Source: CAYVDH01 sp964450355 (GTDB lineage Bacteria > Bacteroidota > Bacteroidia > NS11-12g > UBA955). From it: a stretch of 8,803 nucleotides of DNA. The DNA lies in the NCBI GenBank assembly GCA_964450355.1, contig CAYVDH010000152.1, forward strand, positions 1 to 8,803. The letters run 5' to 3'. Both the position numbers and the translations under genes were made by a program. Below, piece by piece: positions 1 to 6,815 of the stretch (its first letter is position 1; each line of letters begins with the position of its first letter). Below the pieces are notes generated by a model. It worked only from the letters and a program-made list of their open reading frames with translations, had not been told where the DNA came from and did no database searches.

Positions 1-1213
1 ATTGAGCAATCAAACGAACATTGAAAGTGTCTTCAGTATTGTAATTGTAATTAAGAATGGAAGTAGAATTAGATGTAAAGCCATTGTCTAAGTCCCAATA
101 ATAAACAGCAATTGGGTCTTGAACGTAAGTACTTTGATTGACAAAATTAAATACATTACCTCTGAAACATTGTTTAGATTTATCAATGGTAAATTTAGAT
201 TTTGGACTTTCATATAGTATTACACTTCGGGTTATTGTGTCTTTGCAATTGTCATCTGAAGTGCTAATTAATCGAATTAAGTATTGACCTGCATTGGTGT
301 ATTTTTTAACAATGTCTTTGTTGTTGCTTGTGCTTGCGTCTCCAAGTTTCCAATCATATGTAAGTGTTCCTTCTTTAAGCGAGCTTGAATTGGTGAAAAT
401 ATAATTTTGTTGGTTATAACATTGAACAATTTCATTGATGCTGAAATTAGCTTTAGGTTGAGGGAAAGTTACAGAAGTAGAGTAGGCTGTGTCATAACAA
501 TTGTTATTAGTTTTAACAACTAATTGAATATTGAACGTGTCTTCTGAATTGTATTTATAATTGTTAAGTGTAATTTGGTTGAATGAATTGCCATCGCCCA
601 TGTTCCAATAATTATCAGTGATATTGCCTGATACCACACTTGAATTATTAATGAAATTGAATTTGTTATCCCTGAAACATTGTTTGTCTTTTATATTAAT
701 GAAAGATGCAATTGGACTCGCATTAATTTGAACTTGTTTGATTATGGTGTCTTTACAACCATTGTCGCTGGTGCTAACTAAACTGACATTGTAGTTTGAG
801 GCTGATGAATACACAACTGTATTGTCTTTGCTTGTTGAATTTTGAGCATTACCAAAATTCCATAAATACGTTAAAGTTCCATATTTTAAAGTGCTAGAAT
901 TTGTGAAAATTACTTTATTTTCATTTAAACATTGAGTGTTGTTGTTGATACTGAAATTGGATTTAGGTTGGGCAAATACTATGACTTGTTTACTGATAGT
1001 ATCTGTACAGCCTAAGTCGGAATAGGTTATTAATTTGACATTGAAACTGTCTTCTGTGTTGTATGTTTTATTGTTGACCGAACTTGTATTTGCGTTTGAA
1101 TTGTCTCCAAATGTCCAAAGATAGGTATTGATAGTGCCTTTTTTAATGGAAGAAGTACTTGAGAAATTAAACGAATTATTTTTAAAACACTGTTTGTCTT
1201 TGGAGACAGTGAA
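1..1213 (-). repeat. Higher-order A-B-A-B-A repeat within the PKD array (510-bp period)
   Basis: The last five visible PKD units alternate between two subtypes. Type A (W1020, W1190, W1360) has KQCF at its start and YNTEDTFNV or close variants (YNTEDSFNV, YNSEDTFNI). Type B (W1105, W1275) has QC followed by IFTNSS, LK-x-GTLTY-x-W, STSD and CKDTI. A-to-A and B-to-B core distances are exactly 510 bp, twice the unit length. This suggests that a two-domain block was duplicated, rather than single domains. The unit at W934 mixes both types (NNDTQCFKNHVFNF). Homology between like units is visible in the DNA, for example near 25-60, 535-570 and 1045-1080. Confidence 0.75.
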
Positions 1214-2707
1214 GTTAGCTTTAGGATAAGTACCCAATCGCACGGTTTTTGTTACAGAACTTTGGCAACTTTTAAGGGTATTAGCAGTAAGGGTAATTTG
1301 ATATATTGAATCTTTGCTATATGTTTTGTTAAAATAATTACTATCGTTACTGTTACTGCCATCTCCAAAATCCCAAGTGTAACTGTTTTTAGTCTTACCT
1401 GTAGTGGTATTTATAAAATTAAAAACATGGTTTTTGAAACATTGAGTATCATTGTTGATTATAAAATCAACTGTAGGGTTTGAATTTACAGTGATGGATT
1501 TTATGATGCTGTCTTTACAACCTTGTGCACTTACAGTTACTTGTTTTACATTGTACACATTGTCTGTAACGTACACATGTTTTATGAAACTATCATATGA
1601 ACTAGTCTTATTGCCATCTCCCCAAGTCCAATTAAATCTTAAAGCAGTATATCGGTAATCGCTTTGAGCTTTGAATTGCATGGAATCTCTAGCACAAAAT
1701 GCTGTGCTAGGAAATGAAAACTCAGCTTTAGGATGGGTGTATATTTCTAATTTTTTTGTTAAAGTATCTATACAACCATTGTTGTTTTCATAAATCAAAT
1801 TAATGGAATATTTTCCAGGATTAGAATAAGTTCTTACTCCACTTGGGTTGTTGTTGCTAACTACAAATCCTTCGCTAAAGTACCATTTGTATCTTTTGTG
1901 TAAGGTATTATCAATGATAGTATTGTTTTTTAAACTGATACCATTGGTGTAAAAACAAGTATCTTTTTTAGTGAATTCAAAATCTGGTTTTGGAGATTTT
2001 AACACTTCTATAATTTTAAACGTATCGTGTCTGCAACCATATTCAGTTAAAACAGACAATTGAATTGCATAATAGCCAGGTTTTGAATATTTAAAATAGT
2101 GAATTGAATCGCGGTTGTTGGAATTTCCATCCCCATATTCCCAAGTGTATTTTATGATGGAATCTTTTGATGTGCTGAAATTATTTATTTTTATATTTTT
2201 GTTTTTATTGAAACAAAACAATGTGTCTGAAACATTGAATCTAGCTTTAGGAAATTGATAATTTGCAACAACTAAAGAGTCTCTGTAAACGCAACCATTT
2301 CTTTCTTTTACATCAAGCCAATAAATCCCAGGAGTTTTGATTGCTCTATAATACACAGGCCATCCATCATTCCAAGCATATTCATTGTCCATGTTAAAAT
2401 TCTTAGAAATAACAATCATGTTTAGAGGGCCACAAACTGCGGTGTCTTTATTGAATAAATTTTTAATTTTAGTATCAGCAATGTACAATGACTTTACTAC
2501 GGTGTCTTTTTTTCCAGTCCTTACATGCTCCGAGAACATTTTAACTGTGAACCAACCTGTGTCTTTGTATTTGTATTTAACATTAATACCATTGGCGGTA
2601 GCACCATTAACTCCAAAATGCCAACTAAAATTACTAAAACTGTCGTTTAATACTGTTTGAAAAAATGTGGTATCTCTAATGCATTGAGCATTTGTTATAA
2701 TGAAATT
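1..2707 (-). repeat. Tandem PKD-like domain array, 11 units visible
   Basis: The core tryptophan codons (CCA on the plus strand) have their highest base at 2623, 2374, 2143, 1885, 1630, 1375, 1117, 862, 607, 352 and 97. The spacings are 249, 231, 258, 255, 255, 258, 255, 255, 255 and 255 bp, so the distal nine units are almost metrically regular at 85 residues. Each unit reads roughly C-x-N/D, an F-x-N-x-S strand, W-x-x-G-D-G, a Y-x-x-x-x-x-Y/F-x-V/I-x-L strand, then GC-x-DT followed by xPKAxF at the junction. The two most N-terminal units (W518, W601) are divergent and lack parts of this pattern. The array continues past the window edge. Confidence 0.88.
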
Positions 2708-4174
2708 ATTTTGAATGGGTTTAAAGTTAGCAGCAGCAGCATAGGCATAACCTTCAAATGCAGAATAACCATAGACATAACTTAAAAAACCTTTGTTGCT
2801 TTTTAAATAATGGCTTCCACTGTCTATTGAAATTTGAGCGAAATGAAATCCTGAAAAATTAGCAGCAGTTTTCCATTCACTGTTTTTTACTTTTCGATAA
2901 TTCAATAAAAAATCAGCAGTATCACTGGTTTTTGTCATGATATTGATGTAATGTTCTGGTTTGTACTGATTCCACCACCAATAGTACCACCACCAGTAAT
3001 GATTCTGACTCACTGTATTGATTGTAGCATTGTTGCCAAATTGTTCATCAGGAAATAATTGTACTTGAGCTGGATCTCCCATGTAAGTTGTAGGATGATT
3101 TTGACAATCATTGTTACCTGATCCCCAATAGCCACTGCCAACAGTAAATTGACCAACAGATATTCTATTTGAACCAGTAATTCTAACAATGGTGTCTGAA
3201 TAAACATCGTGTTCAAGGTATTTGCCTTGTCCTAAAGTAGTTTTATATGTTCCATTGATAAAAATTCTTGTATTGTGCTCAGCAGCTACAATTTTTAAAG
3301 TATAACCCTTAGGGTTTCTTTTAAAAGGCATGGCTGTGTAATTGTTTCCCCAAGTAATGGTTGGAGTCATCTGTTCAAATGTGTGGTCCCAGCTGCTGTT
3401 GCATGTTCCCCCACCTGGCATTTGTCTTTGAATTACATTTTGACGGTTTCCAGCAAAAACACCATATTTTGATTCAATGTATTTTGTTCTAATGATGGTA
3501 CCCGTTAAATCATCATCAACAGTTATGTACTGAAAAGTTTGCCCCTTTTTTAAAGTTATTTGAAAAGGAATGTTAGCAGCACTATTCCTCGATGAAGCAC
3601 CAGTTGGAACTATTTCTATAACAGATGAATCGGCTATTCCTACAATAGTGAACTCTGGGGATTTTATTTGCTTTCCATTGCAATACCAACCCCAAGCATA
3701 GCCATCCTTGGCTGTAGTTACAACGTATTCAGGAGATTTTACAATGGATTCAGAGGGAATTACAACAGTAGCTCCTTTGGAATACCAAAACCGATTGACG
3801 GCATAAACATTAATTAAACTATCGGAATTGACATTTACACCGTTTACTGTTACAGAATCGGAATATCTGCAAACAACAGTGTTTGGCAACTGAACCCCTT
3901 TAGTTACATTGGGCTCTAAAGTAACAGTAGTTGTGAAATTTTGTCCTGCAGCTTTTATATTCACTGTAGCATGGTACTGCGATGATAAAAACAACATGGG
4001 AGTGTCGGCATTGTTGTAATAGTTGTTATAATAACAACCCCAATCTTGAGCCATGTAAGCTATCCAAAAATCTTTACCAGTGGTGCCTTGTGAAAATAAT
4101 AATTGATGGTTGAAACTAGTCAACAAAATACCGAATAAAAATAGTTGTTTTTTTAATGGTAGTTTTATTTTCAT
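1..4174 (-). CDS. Giant secreted protein: IgGFc-binding-like N-terminal domain plus PKD-repeat array (3' end outside window)
   Basis: Open without a stop from the ATG at 4174 to the window edge: 1,391 codons, C-terminus missing. Residues 1-29 are a signal peptide (lysine-rich start, core LFLFGILLTSF, likely cleavage after FSQ). Mature protein begins GTTGKDFW, and residues ~30-480 resemble the IgGFc-binding N-terminal family of Bacteroidota surface proteins: markers are KGVQLPN, INVYAVNRFW, DHTFEQMTPTITWG, LKIVAAEHNTRIFING, ISVGQF, LFPDEQFG and a closing YVYGYSAFEGYAYAA. From ~490 onward come at least 11 PKD-like beta-sandwich repeats with WxxGDG-type cores at W518, 601, 678, 764, 849, 934, 1020, 1105, 1190, 1275 and 1360. 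Most repeats carry a paired Cys (QC near the start, GC/NC-x-D near the end), typical of extracellular PKD domains. By family analogy the missing end may hold a type IX secretion (gliding-motility-associated) C-terminal domain, which is inference. Role is probably surface adhesion or matrix; ligand unknown. It has its own promoter, and no frameshift was seen. Confidence 0.9.
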   Translation of the reverse strand, partial: MKIKLPLKKQLFLFGILLTSFNHQLLFSQGTTGKDFWIAYMAQDWGCYYNNYYNNADTPMLFLSSQYHATVNIKAAGQNFTTTVTLEPNVTKGVQLPNTVVCRYSDSVTVNGVNVNSDSLINVYAVNRFWYSKGATVVIPSESIVKSPEYVVTTAKDGYAWGWYCNGKQIKSPEFTIVGIADSSVIEIVPTGASSRNSAANIPFQITLKKGQTFQYITVDDDLTGTIIRTKYIESKYGVFAGNRQNVIQRQMPGGGTCNSSWDHTFEQMTPTITWGNNYTAMPFKRNPKGYTLKIVAAEHNTRIFINGTYKTTLGQGKYLEHDVYSDTIVRITGSNRISVGQFTVGSGYWGSGNNDCQNHPTTYMGDPAQVQLFPDEQFGNNATINTVSQNHYWWWYYWWWNQYKPEHYINIMTKTSDTADFLLNYRKVKNSEWKTAANFSGFHFAQISIDSGSHYLKSNKGFLSYVYGYSAFEGYAYAAAANFKPIQNNFIITNAQCIRDTTFFQTVLNDSFSNFSWHFGVNGATANGINVKYKYKDTGWFTVKMFSEHVRTGKKDTVVKSLYIADTKIKNLFNKDTAVCGPLNMIVISKNFNMDNEYAWNDGWPVYYRAIKTPGIYWLDVKERNGCVYRDSLVVANYQFPKARFNVSDTLFCFNKNKNIKINNFSTSKDSIIKYTWEYGDGNSNNRDSIHYFKYSKPGYYAIQLSVLTEYGCRHDTFKIIEVLKSPKPDFEFTKKDTCFYTNGISLKNNTIIDNTLHKRYKWYFSEGFVVSNNNPSGVRTYSNPGKYSINLIYENNNGCIDTLTKKLEIYTHPKAEFSFPSTAFCARDSMQFKAQSDYRYTALRFNWTWGDGNKTSSYDSFIKHVYVTDNVYNVKQVTVSAQGCKDSIIKSITVNSNPTVDFIINNDTQCFKNHVFNFINTTTGKTKNSYTWDFGDGSNSNDSNYFNKTYSKDSIYQITLTANTLKSCQSSVTKTVRLGTYPKANFTVSKDKQCFKNNSFNFSSTSSIKKGTINTYLWTFGDNSNANTSSVNNKTYNTEDSFNVKLITYSDLGCTDTISKQVIVFAQPKSNFSINNNTQCLNENKVIFTNSSTLKYGTLTYLWNFGNAQNSTSKDNTVVYSSASNYNVSLVSTSDNGCKDTIIKQVQINASPIASFINIKDKQCFRDNKFNFINNSSVVSGNITDNYWNMGDGNSFNQITLNNYKYNSEDTFNIQLVVKTNNNCYDTAYSTSVTFPQPKANFSINEIVQCYNQQNYIFTNSSSLKEGTLTYDWKLGDASTSNNKDIVKKYTNAGQYLIRLISTSDDNCKDTITRSVILYESPKSKFTIDKSKQCFRGNVFNFVNQSTYVQDPIAVYYWDLDNGFTSNSTSILNYNYNTEDTFNVRLIAQ
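2972..2998 (-). other. Tryptophan/tyrosine cluster YWWWYYWWW in the head domain
   Basis: Residues 393-401 of the giant protein are Y-WWW-YY-WWW, encoded on the plus strand by two CCA triplet runs (2972-2980 and 2987-2995) separated by ATAGTA. Six tryptophans in eight residues is very rare in any protein. The cluster sits in the C-terminal half of the IgGFc-binding-like domain, just before YKPEHYINIM. It may be a solvent-exposed aromatic ligand-binding patch, or an expansion of a CCA triplet repeat in a loop. Confidence 0.85.
4088..4174 (-). other. Signal peptide of the giant PKD protein
   Basis: Residues 1-29 show a basic n-region (MKIKLPLKKQ), a hydrophobic core (LFLFGILLTSF) and a probable cleavage after FSQ, just before GTTGKDFW, where family members usually begin their mature domain. 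No lipobox cysteine is present, so signal peptidase I (the product of the adjacent lepB) rather than lipoprotein signal peptidase would cut it. The exact cleavage residue is inferred. Confidence 0.75.
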
Positions 4175-4196
4175 CAGCCTAAATTTAACACTAAGA

Positions 4197-4215
4197 CAAT
4201 TTTACATAAAAATTG
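4197..4215 (-). promoter_or_regulatory. Perfect 7-bp hairpin in the leader of the giant gene
   Basis: CAATTTT (4197-4203) and AAAATTG (4209-4215) form a perfect inverted repeat around a 5-base loop, ACATA on the plus strand. It lies between the predicted transcription start (~4224) and the ATG at 4174, so it would form in the mRNA leader. Only two of its seven pairs are CG or near the base, so the stem is weak. It could stabilise the 5' end or be a protein-binding site; neither is shown. Confidence 0.4.
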
Positions 4216-4228
4216 TTGCATGAGTTGT

Positions 4229-4260
4229 CAAATTTAATTATTTTTTTACTTATAACCAAA
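4229..4260 (-). promoter_or_regulatory. Bacteroidota-type promoter for the giant PKD gene
   Basis: Read on the minus strand, TTTG (4260-4257) is followed by a 20-bp spacer and TAAATTTG (4236-4229). This matches the Bacteroidota primary sigma consensus TTTG / TAnnTTTG with suitable spacing at every fixed position. It predicts a start near 4224 and a leader of about 50 nt before the ATG at 4174, which also supports that start codon. It means the giant gene can be transcribed independently of lepB. Confidence 0.65.
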
Positions 4261-4262
4261 TG

Positions 4263-4342
4263 GATTAAGTAAAAAAAAAAAAGACTACTGATAATAAGGC
4301 AGATATGTTTGCTTGATTTTTTTTGTTTAAGTTTACTTAATC
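4263..4342 (-). terminator. 11-bp inverted repeat spanning the lepB stop; possible 3'-end hairpin
   Basis: GATTAAGTAAA (4263-4273) and TTTACTTAATC (4332-4342) are perfect reverse complements separated by 58 bp. The right arm covers the last lepB codons and part of its stop codon at 4333-4335. Inside the loop, A-rich 4274-4282 could also pair with T8 at 4317-4324 after a 7-base bulge, lengthening the stem. In the lepB transcript the U tract precedes the 3' arm instead of following it, so this is not a standard intrinsic terminator. It may end, protect or process the lepB mRNA, or keep lepB transcription out of the promoter that follows. Confidence 0.35.
4271..4282. repeat. A12 homopolymer upstream of the giant gene's promoter
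   Basis: Twelve uninterrupted A residues on the plus strand (T12 in the gene's sense) lie about 10 bp upstream of the -33 element, near -47 to -58 from the predicted start. A tract of this kind in this position can bend DNA or act as an UP-like element. Its length makes slipped-strand variation possible. Confidence 0.6.
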
Positions 4343-6021
4343 AAATGGAAGCACCTGTTCCATCTCACTTTAACAAATTTTTGTTCTTTTCCCAAGTTTT
4401 CATATTGTATGCTTAAAAACACAAATAGAGGCTTTCCAACAATATGGTCTTCTGGAACATATCCCCAAAATCTTGAATCCAATGAATTATCTCTATTATC
4501 TCCCATCATCCAATAATAATCCATCTTGAACTGGTATTCACTTATCTCTTTACCATCAATATAAGGTGTACTACCTCTTAATTCAAAACTTGGATTATTT
4601 TCGTACAGTTTAATAGCTCTCTCGTAAAAATAAAAGTTTTTCGAATCTATTTTTACCTTTTCGCCTCTTTTAGGTAAATACACAGGACCATAATTGTCTT
4701 TATTGTATGGGAAAATATCTAGATTAGCAGGAAAGGCATCTGTAGAATGTCCTTTTAATTGTTTCAATATCCTAATTGTATCAATTTTACTGTTTTTGTA
4801 TTTTTTAATTAATTGATTATCCATCATTACAAATAAGCTATCTAGTTTGTTATTAAGTGGAAGAACGTAAGCTACGTTTAGGTCTTTTAAATCTTGGTCA
4901 GAAAATTTAGCTCCCTTTTTTAATTGAATGAAAGCGTTGTATTCTTTTCCACTGTTTGGGTCAATAAAATGATTTCCACCTACAGGATAAACATTTTGAA
5001 CAACCGATTCTACTTCGTAATCTTTTTTTAGTTTTTCAACATCTTCTTTACAAATCGACAGAGCCCAAGTGAAAGTCTCAATCTGGGTCATGTCATATAT
5101 ATCATAATTCTTGGTCAATTCTTCTCTGGTAGGTGCTATTGTTTTAAATCGAATATAATATTGATGTTGTAACTTTGGAGATTGAAAAGCTATAACATCA
5201 TTGATGTATAACACTCCATTTTTTATTTCTAATTTATCTCCAGGTACTCCAACACATCTTTTAACATAGTTTTGCATTTTATCTGGTTCTCTTTCAGTTT
5301 CATCTAAATGATCCCATGGTACGTTGAATACAACTGCATCATTTCTATTTAATTTTTGAAATCCTGGTAAACGCATGTAGGGGAAATGTAAAATGTCTGA
5401 ATAGGTTTTGGTTCCATAAAATTCTTGATGAAACAATGGGAAGGCAATTGGAGTCATAGGTACACGAGGTCCATAATTCATTTTGCTTACAAATAAATAA
5501 TCGCCTACTAACATGCTATCTTCCATGGAAGATGTTGGGATTTTATAAGGCTCCATTTGAAACATGCGTATCAGATAAGCTACTATAAAAGCAAAGAACA
5601 AGGCATCGGCCCATTCTCTCTTGGTTGATTTTTTAGGGACTATTTTTGGCCTTAGTTCTATATCTCTGGATTGACCCAAGTAGGTACAAGTTTTATCTAA
5701 AGCCATTTTGATGTAGTAATAAAATGGAAATAACACTCCTTGGAATTGCTCCCAAAATTTGTTTTTCCCAAAACTCTCAAGCATGTCAATCACCAGTGTG
5801 TACCATACTATAACATCAGATATTGGCAAAATACACCAAATGATCCACTTTTTGGGTCTGCCAGTTAATTTAATCCAAGGTATGTAGCATAAAATGGGGA
5901 AAAAAGCCATCCATGCATGATTCATTTTAGCTTTTCTGAACAATAAAAATAATCCAGTGTGTGTAAGAATGTAAAGAGGTAAGTAAAAAATTAAAAATAA
6001 TTGTATGTTGGTTGGGTGCAT
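4333..6021 (-). CDS. lepB: Signal peptidase I, large Bacteroidota form
   Basis: Inner-membrane serine protease with a Ser-Lys dyad that removes signal peptides from exported preproteins on the periplasmic side. Residues ~5-28, ~36-52 and ~58-80 are hydrophobic helices of an N-terminal extension common in Bacteroidota LepB, and ~139-155 is the membrane anchor before the catalytic domain. The catalytic serine is S165 in IPTSSM; the lysine is K254 in YVKRCVGVPGD; the conserved C-terminal box is GDNRDNSLDSRFWGY (507-521). At 562 aa it is much longer than the ~324-aa E. coli enzyme. About 250 residues separate the lysine from the GDNRDNS box because of a large insertion (~280-480). Start is ATG preceded by A-rich ATAAAAAA, 21 bp after the dapB stop, so co-transcription is expected. 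Both catalytic residues are present, so it should be active. Confidence 0.95.
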   Translation of the reverse strand: MHPTNIQLFLIFYLPLYILTHTGLFLLFRKAKMNHAWMAFFPILCYIPWIKLTGRPKKWIIWCILPISDVIVWYTLVIDMLESFGKNKFWEQFQGVLFPFYYYIKMALDKTCTYLGQSRDIELRPKIVPKKSTKREWADALFFAFIVAYLIRMFQMEPYKIPTSSMEDSMLVGDYLFVSKMNYGPRVPMTPIAFPLFHQEFYGTKTYSDILHFPYMRLPGFQKLNRNDAVVFNVPWDHLDETEREPDKMQNYVKRCVGVPGDKLEIKNGVLYINDVIAFQSPKLQHQYYIRFKTIAPTREELTKNYDIYDMTQIETFTWALSICKEDVEKLKKDYEVESVVQNVYPVGGNHFIDPNSGKEYNAFIQLKKGAKFSDQDLKDLNVAYVLPLNNKLDSLFVMMDNQLIKKYKNSKIDTIRILKQLKGHSTDAFPANLDIFPYNKDNYGPVYLPKRGEKVKIDSKNFYFYERAIKLYENNPSFELRGSTPYIDGKEISEYQFKMDYYWMMGDNRDNSLDSRFWGYVPEDHIVGKPLFVFLSIQYENLGKEQKFVKVRWNRCFHLIK

Positions 6022-6042
6022 TTTTTTATAATCTGTTTTTTG

Positions 6043-6771
6043 TTAAAATCCTATTAAATCGTCCATTTTAAAACATCCAGTTTTATTGAAGCTCCATTCT
6101 GCTGCTATGATTGCTCCTATGGCAAATCCTGTTCTATTATGTGCTTTGTGTTTAAGTTCAATACAATCTATATCTGAACAATATTTCACAAAATGAGTTC
6201 CTGGAACTTCGTCTTGTCTAATTGCATTGATAGGTAATACGCCTTCTTTAATTTCATTGTTGCTAAGTTCCCAATTGTTTAATCTTCCTATGTTTTCAAT
6301 GATGCCTTGGGCTATGGAAATGGCTGTACCACTTGGAGAATCTTTTTTTTGTGTGTGATGAATTTCTTCAATTTCTACAGAATATTCAGGAAGATGGTTC
6401 ATGGATTTAGCCAATAATTTATTGATGTGAAAAAACAAATTAACACCTATGCTGAAGTTGGTTGCTGTAAACAATGAACCATTCATTTCCTCACATTTTT
6501 TTGCTACTTCATCATATCTATCATACCAGCCTGTAGTTCCCACAACAACTGGAACTTTGTACTCAAAACATTTATAAATGTTACTTACCGCACTGTGTGG
6601 TTGTGTAAATTCAATGGCAATTTCTGCATTTTTTAATTTAGACCAATCTTCATCATTTGAGTCTTGCTCAATAATGCAAGCTATTGCATGTCCTTTGGAA
6701 ATAGCAGCCTGCTCTATCATTTTACCCATTTTGCCATAACCTATAATAGCTATATTTAATCTCTGGTTCAT
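6043..6771 (-). CDS. dapB: 4-hydroxy-tetrahydrodipicolinate reductase
   Basis: Cytoplasmic NAD(P)H-dependent enzyme that reduces 4-hydroxy-tetrahydrodipicolinate to tetrahydrodipicolinate in the diaminopimelate/lysine pathway, feeding peptidoglycan. The N-terminal Rossmann motif is GYGKMG (11-16), followed by EFTQPHSA (54-61), VVGTTGW (76-82) and TNFSIGVN (104-111). The catalytic segment EIHHTQKKDSPSGTA (136-150) carries the proton-donor histidine (H138) and lysine (K142), with S147-G148-T149 as the substrate-binding loop. The C-terminal HKAHNRTGFAIGA (208-220) is also a family signature. It has 242 residues against 273 in E. coli; the shortfall is mostly in the nucleotide-binding half, as in other compact Bacteroidota DapB proteins. 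It is first in a dapB-lepB operon, with its own promoter immediately upstream. Confidence 0.96.
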   Translation of the reverse strand: MNQRLNIAIIGYGKMGKMIEQAAISKGHAIACIIEQDSNDEDWSKLKNAEIAIEFTQPHSAVSNIYKCFEYKVPVVVGTTGWYDRYDEVAKKCEEMNGSLFTATNFSIGVNLFFHINKLLAKSMNHLPEYSVEIEEIHHTQKKDSPSGTAISIAQGIIENIGRLNNWELSNNEIKEGVLPINAIRQDEVPGTHFVKYCSDIDCIELKHKAHNRTGFAIGAIIAAEWSFNKTGCFKMDDLIGF

Positions 6772-6777
6772 TTTTTA

Positions 6778-6811
6778 ATATTGCAAATGTAAGTATTTTT
6801 TTAGGCAATAT
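6778..6811. promoter_or_regulatory. 7-bp inverted repeat in the divergent intergenic region
   Basis: ATATTGC (6778-6784) and GCAATAT (6805-6811) are perfect reverse complements separated by 20 bp. They flank the dapB -7 box and touch the -33 region. The half-site spacing is about three helical turns centre to centre, so a dimeric regulator binding here could control both directions. With AT-rich arms of 7 bp it may also be chance. Confidence 0.3.
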
Positions 6812-6814
6812 AAA
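6784..6814 (-). promoter_or_regulatory. Predicted dapB-lepB promoter
   Basis: On the minus strand TACATTTG (6791-6784) matches the TAnnTTTG -7 consensus fully. A TTTA (6814-6811) 19 bp upstream is one mismatch from the TTTG -33 element. The ATG at 6771 follows only 12 bp after the -7 box, implying a very short leader. The -33 element overlaps the plus-strand bases just before the GTG of the divergent gene. Confidence 0.5.
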
Positions 6815-6815
6815 T

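Noticed and set aside
1452..1658. 68-codon open frame on the plus strand
   Set aside because: Antisense shadow inside the continuous PKD coding frame; no family resemblance and no promoter or ribosome site.
1..2242. Regular short-period repeats resembling a CRISPR or minisatellite array
   Set aside because: The 255-bp periodicity is explained by protein domain repeats in one open frame; there are no conserved short DNA repeats with unique spacers.
2385..2660. 91-codon open frame on the plus strand
   Set aside because: Lies antisense to the first two PKD-like units; its composition is what the reverse of that coding frame would give.
3010..3216. 68-codon open frame on the minus strand in a different frame
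   Set aside because: Fully inside the well-supported IgGFc-binding-like domain frame; no independent signals.
4197..4232. Second possible promoter, TTTG (4232-4229) with TAAAATTG (4204-4197)
   Set aside because: Spacer of 24 bp is too long and the -7 box has a mismatch; the set at 4229-4260 matches at every fixed position with normal spacing.
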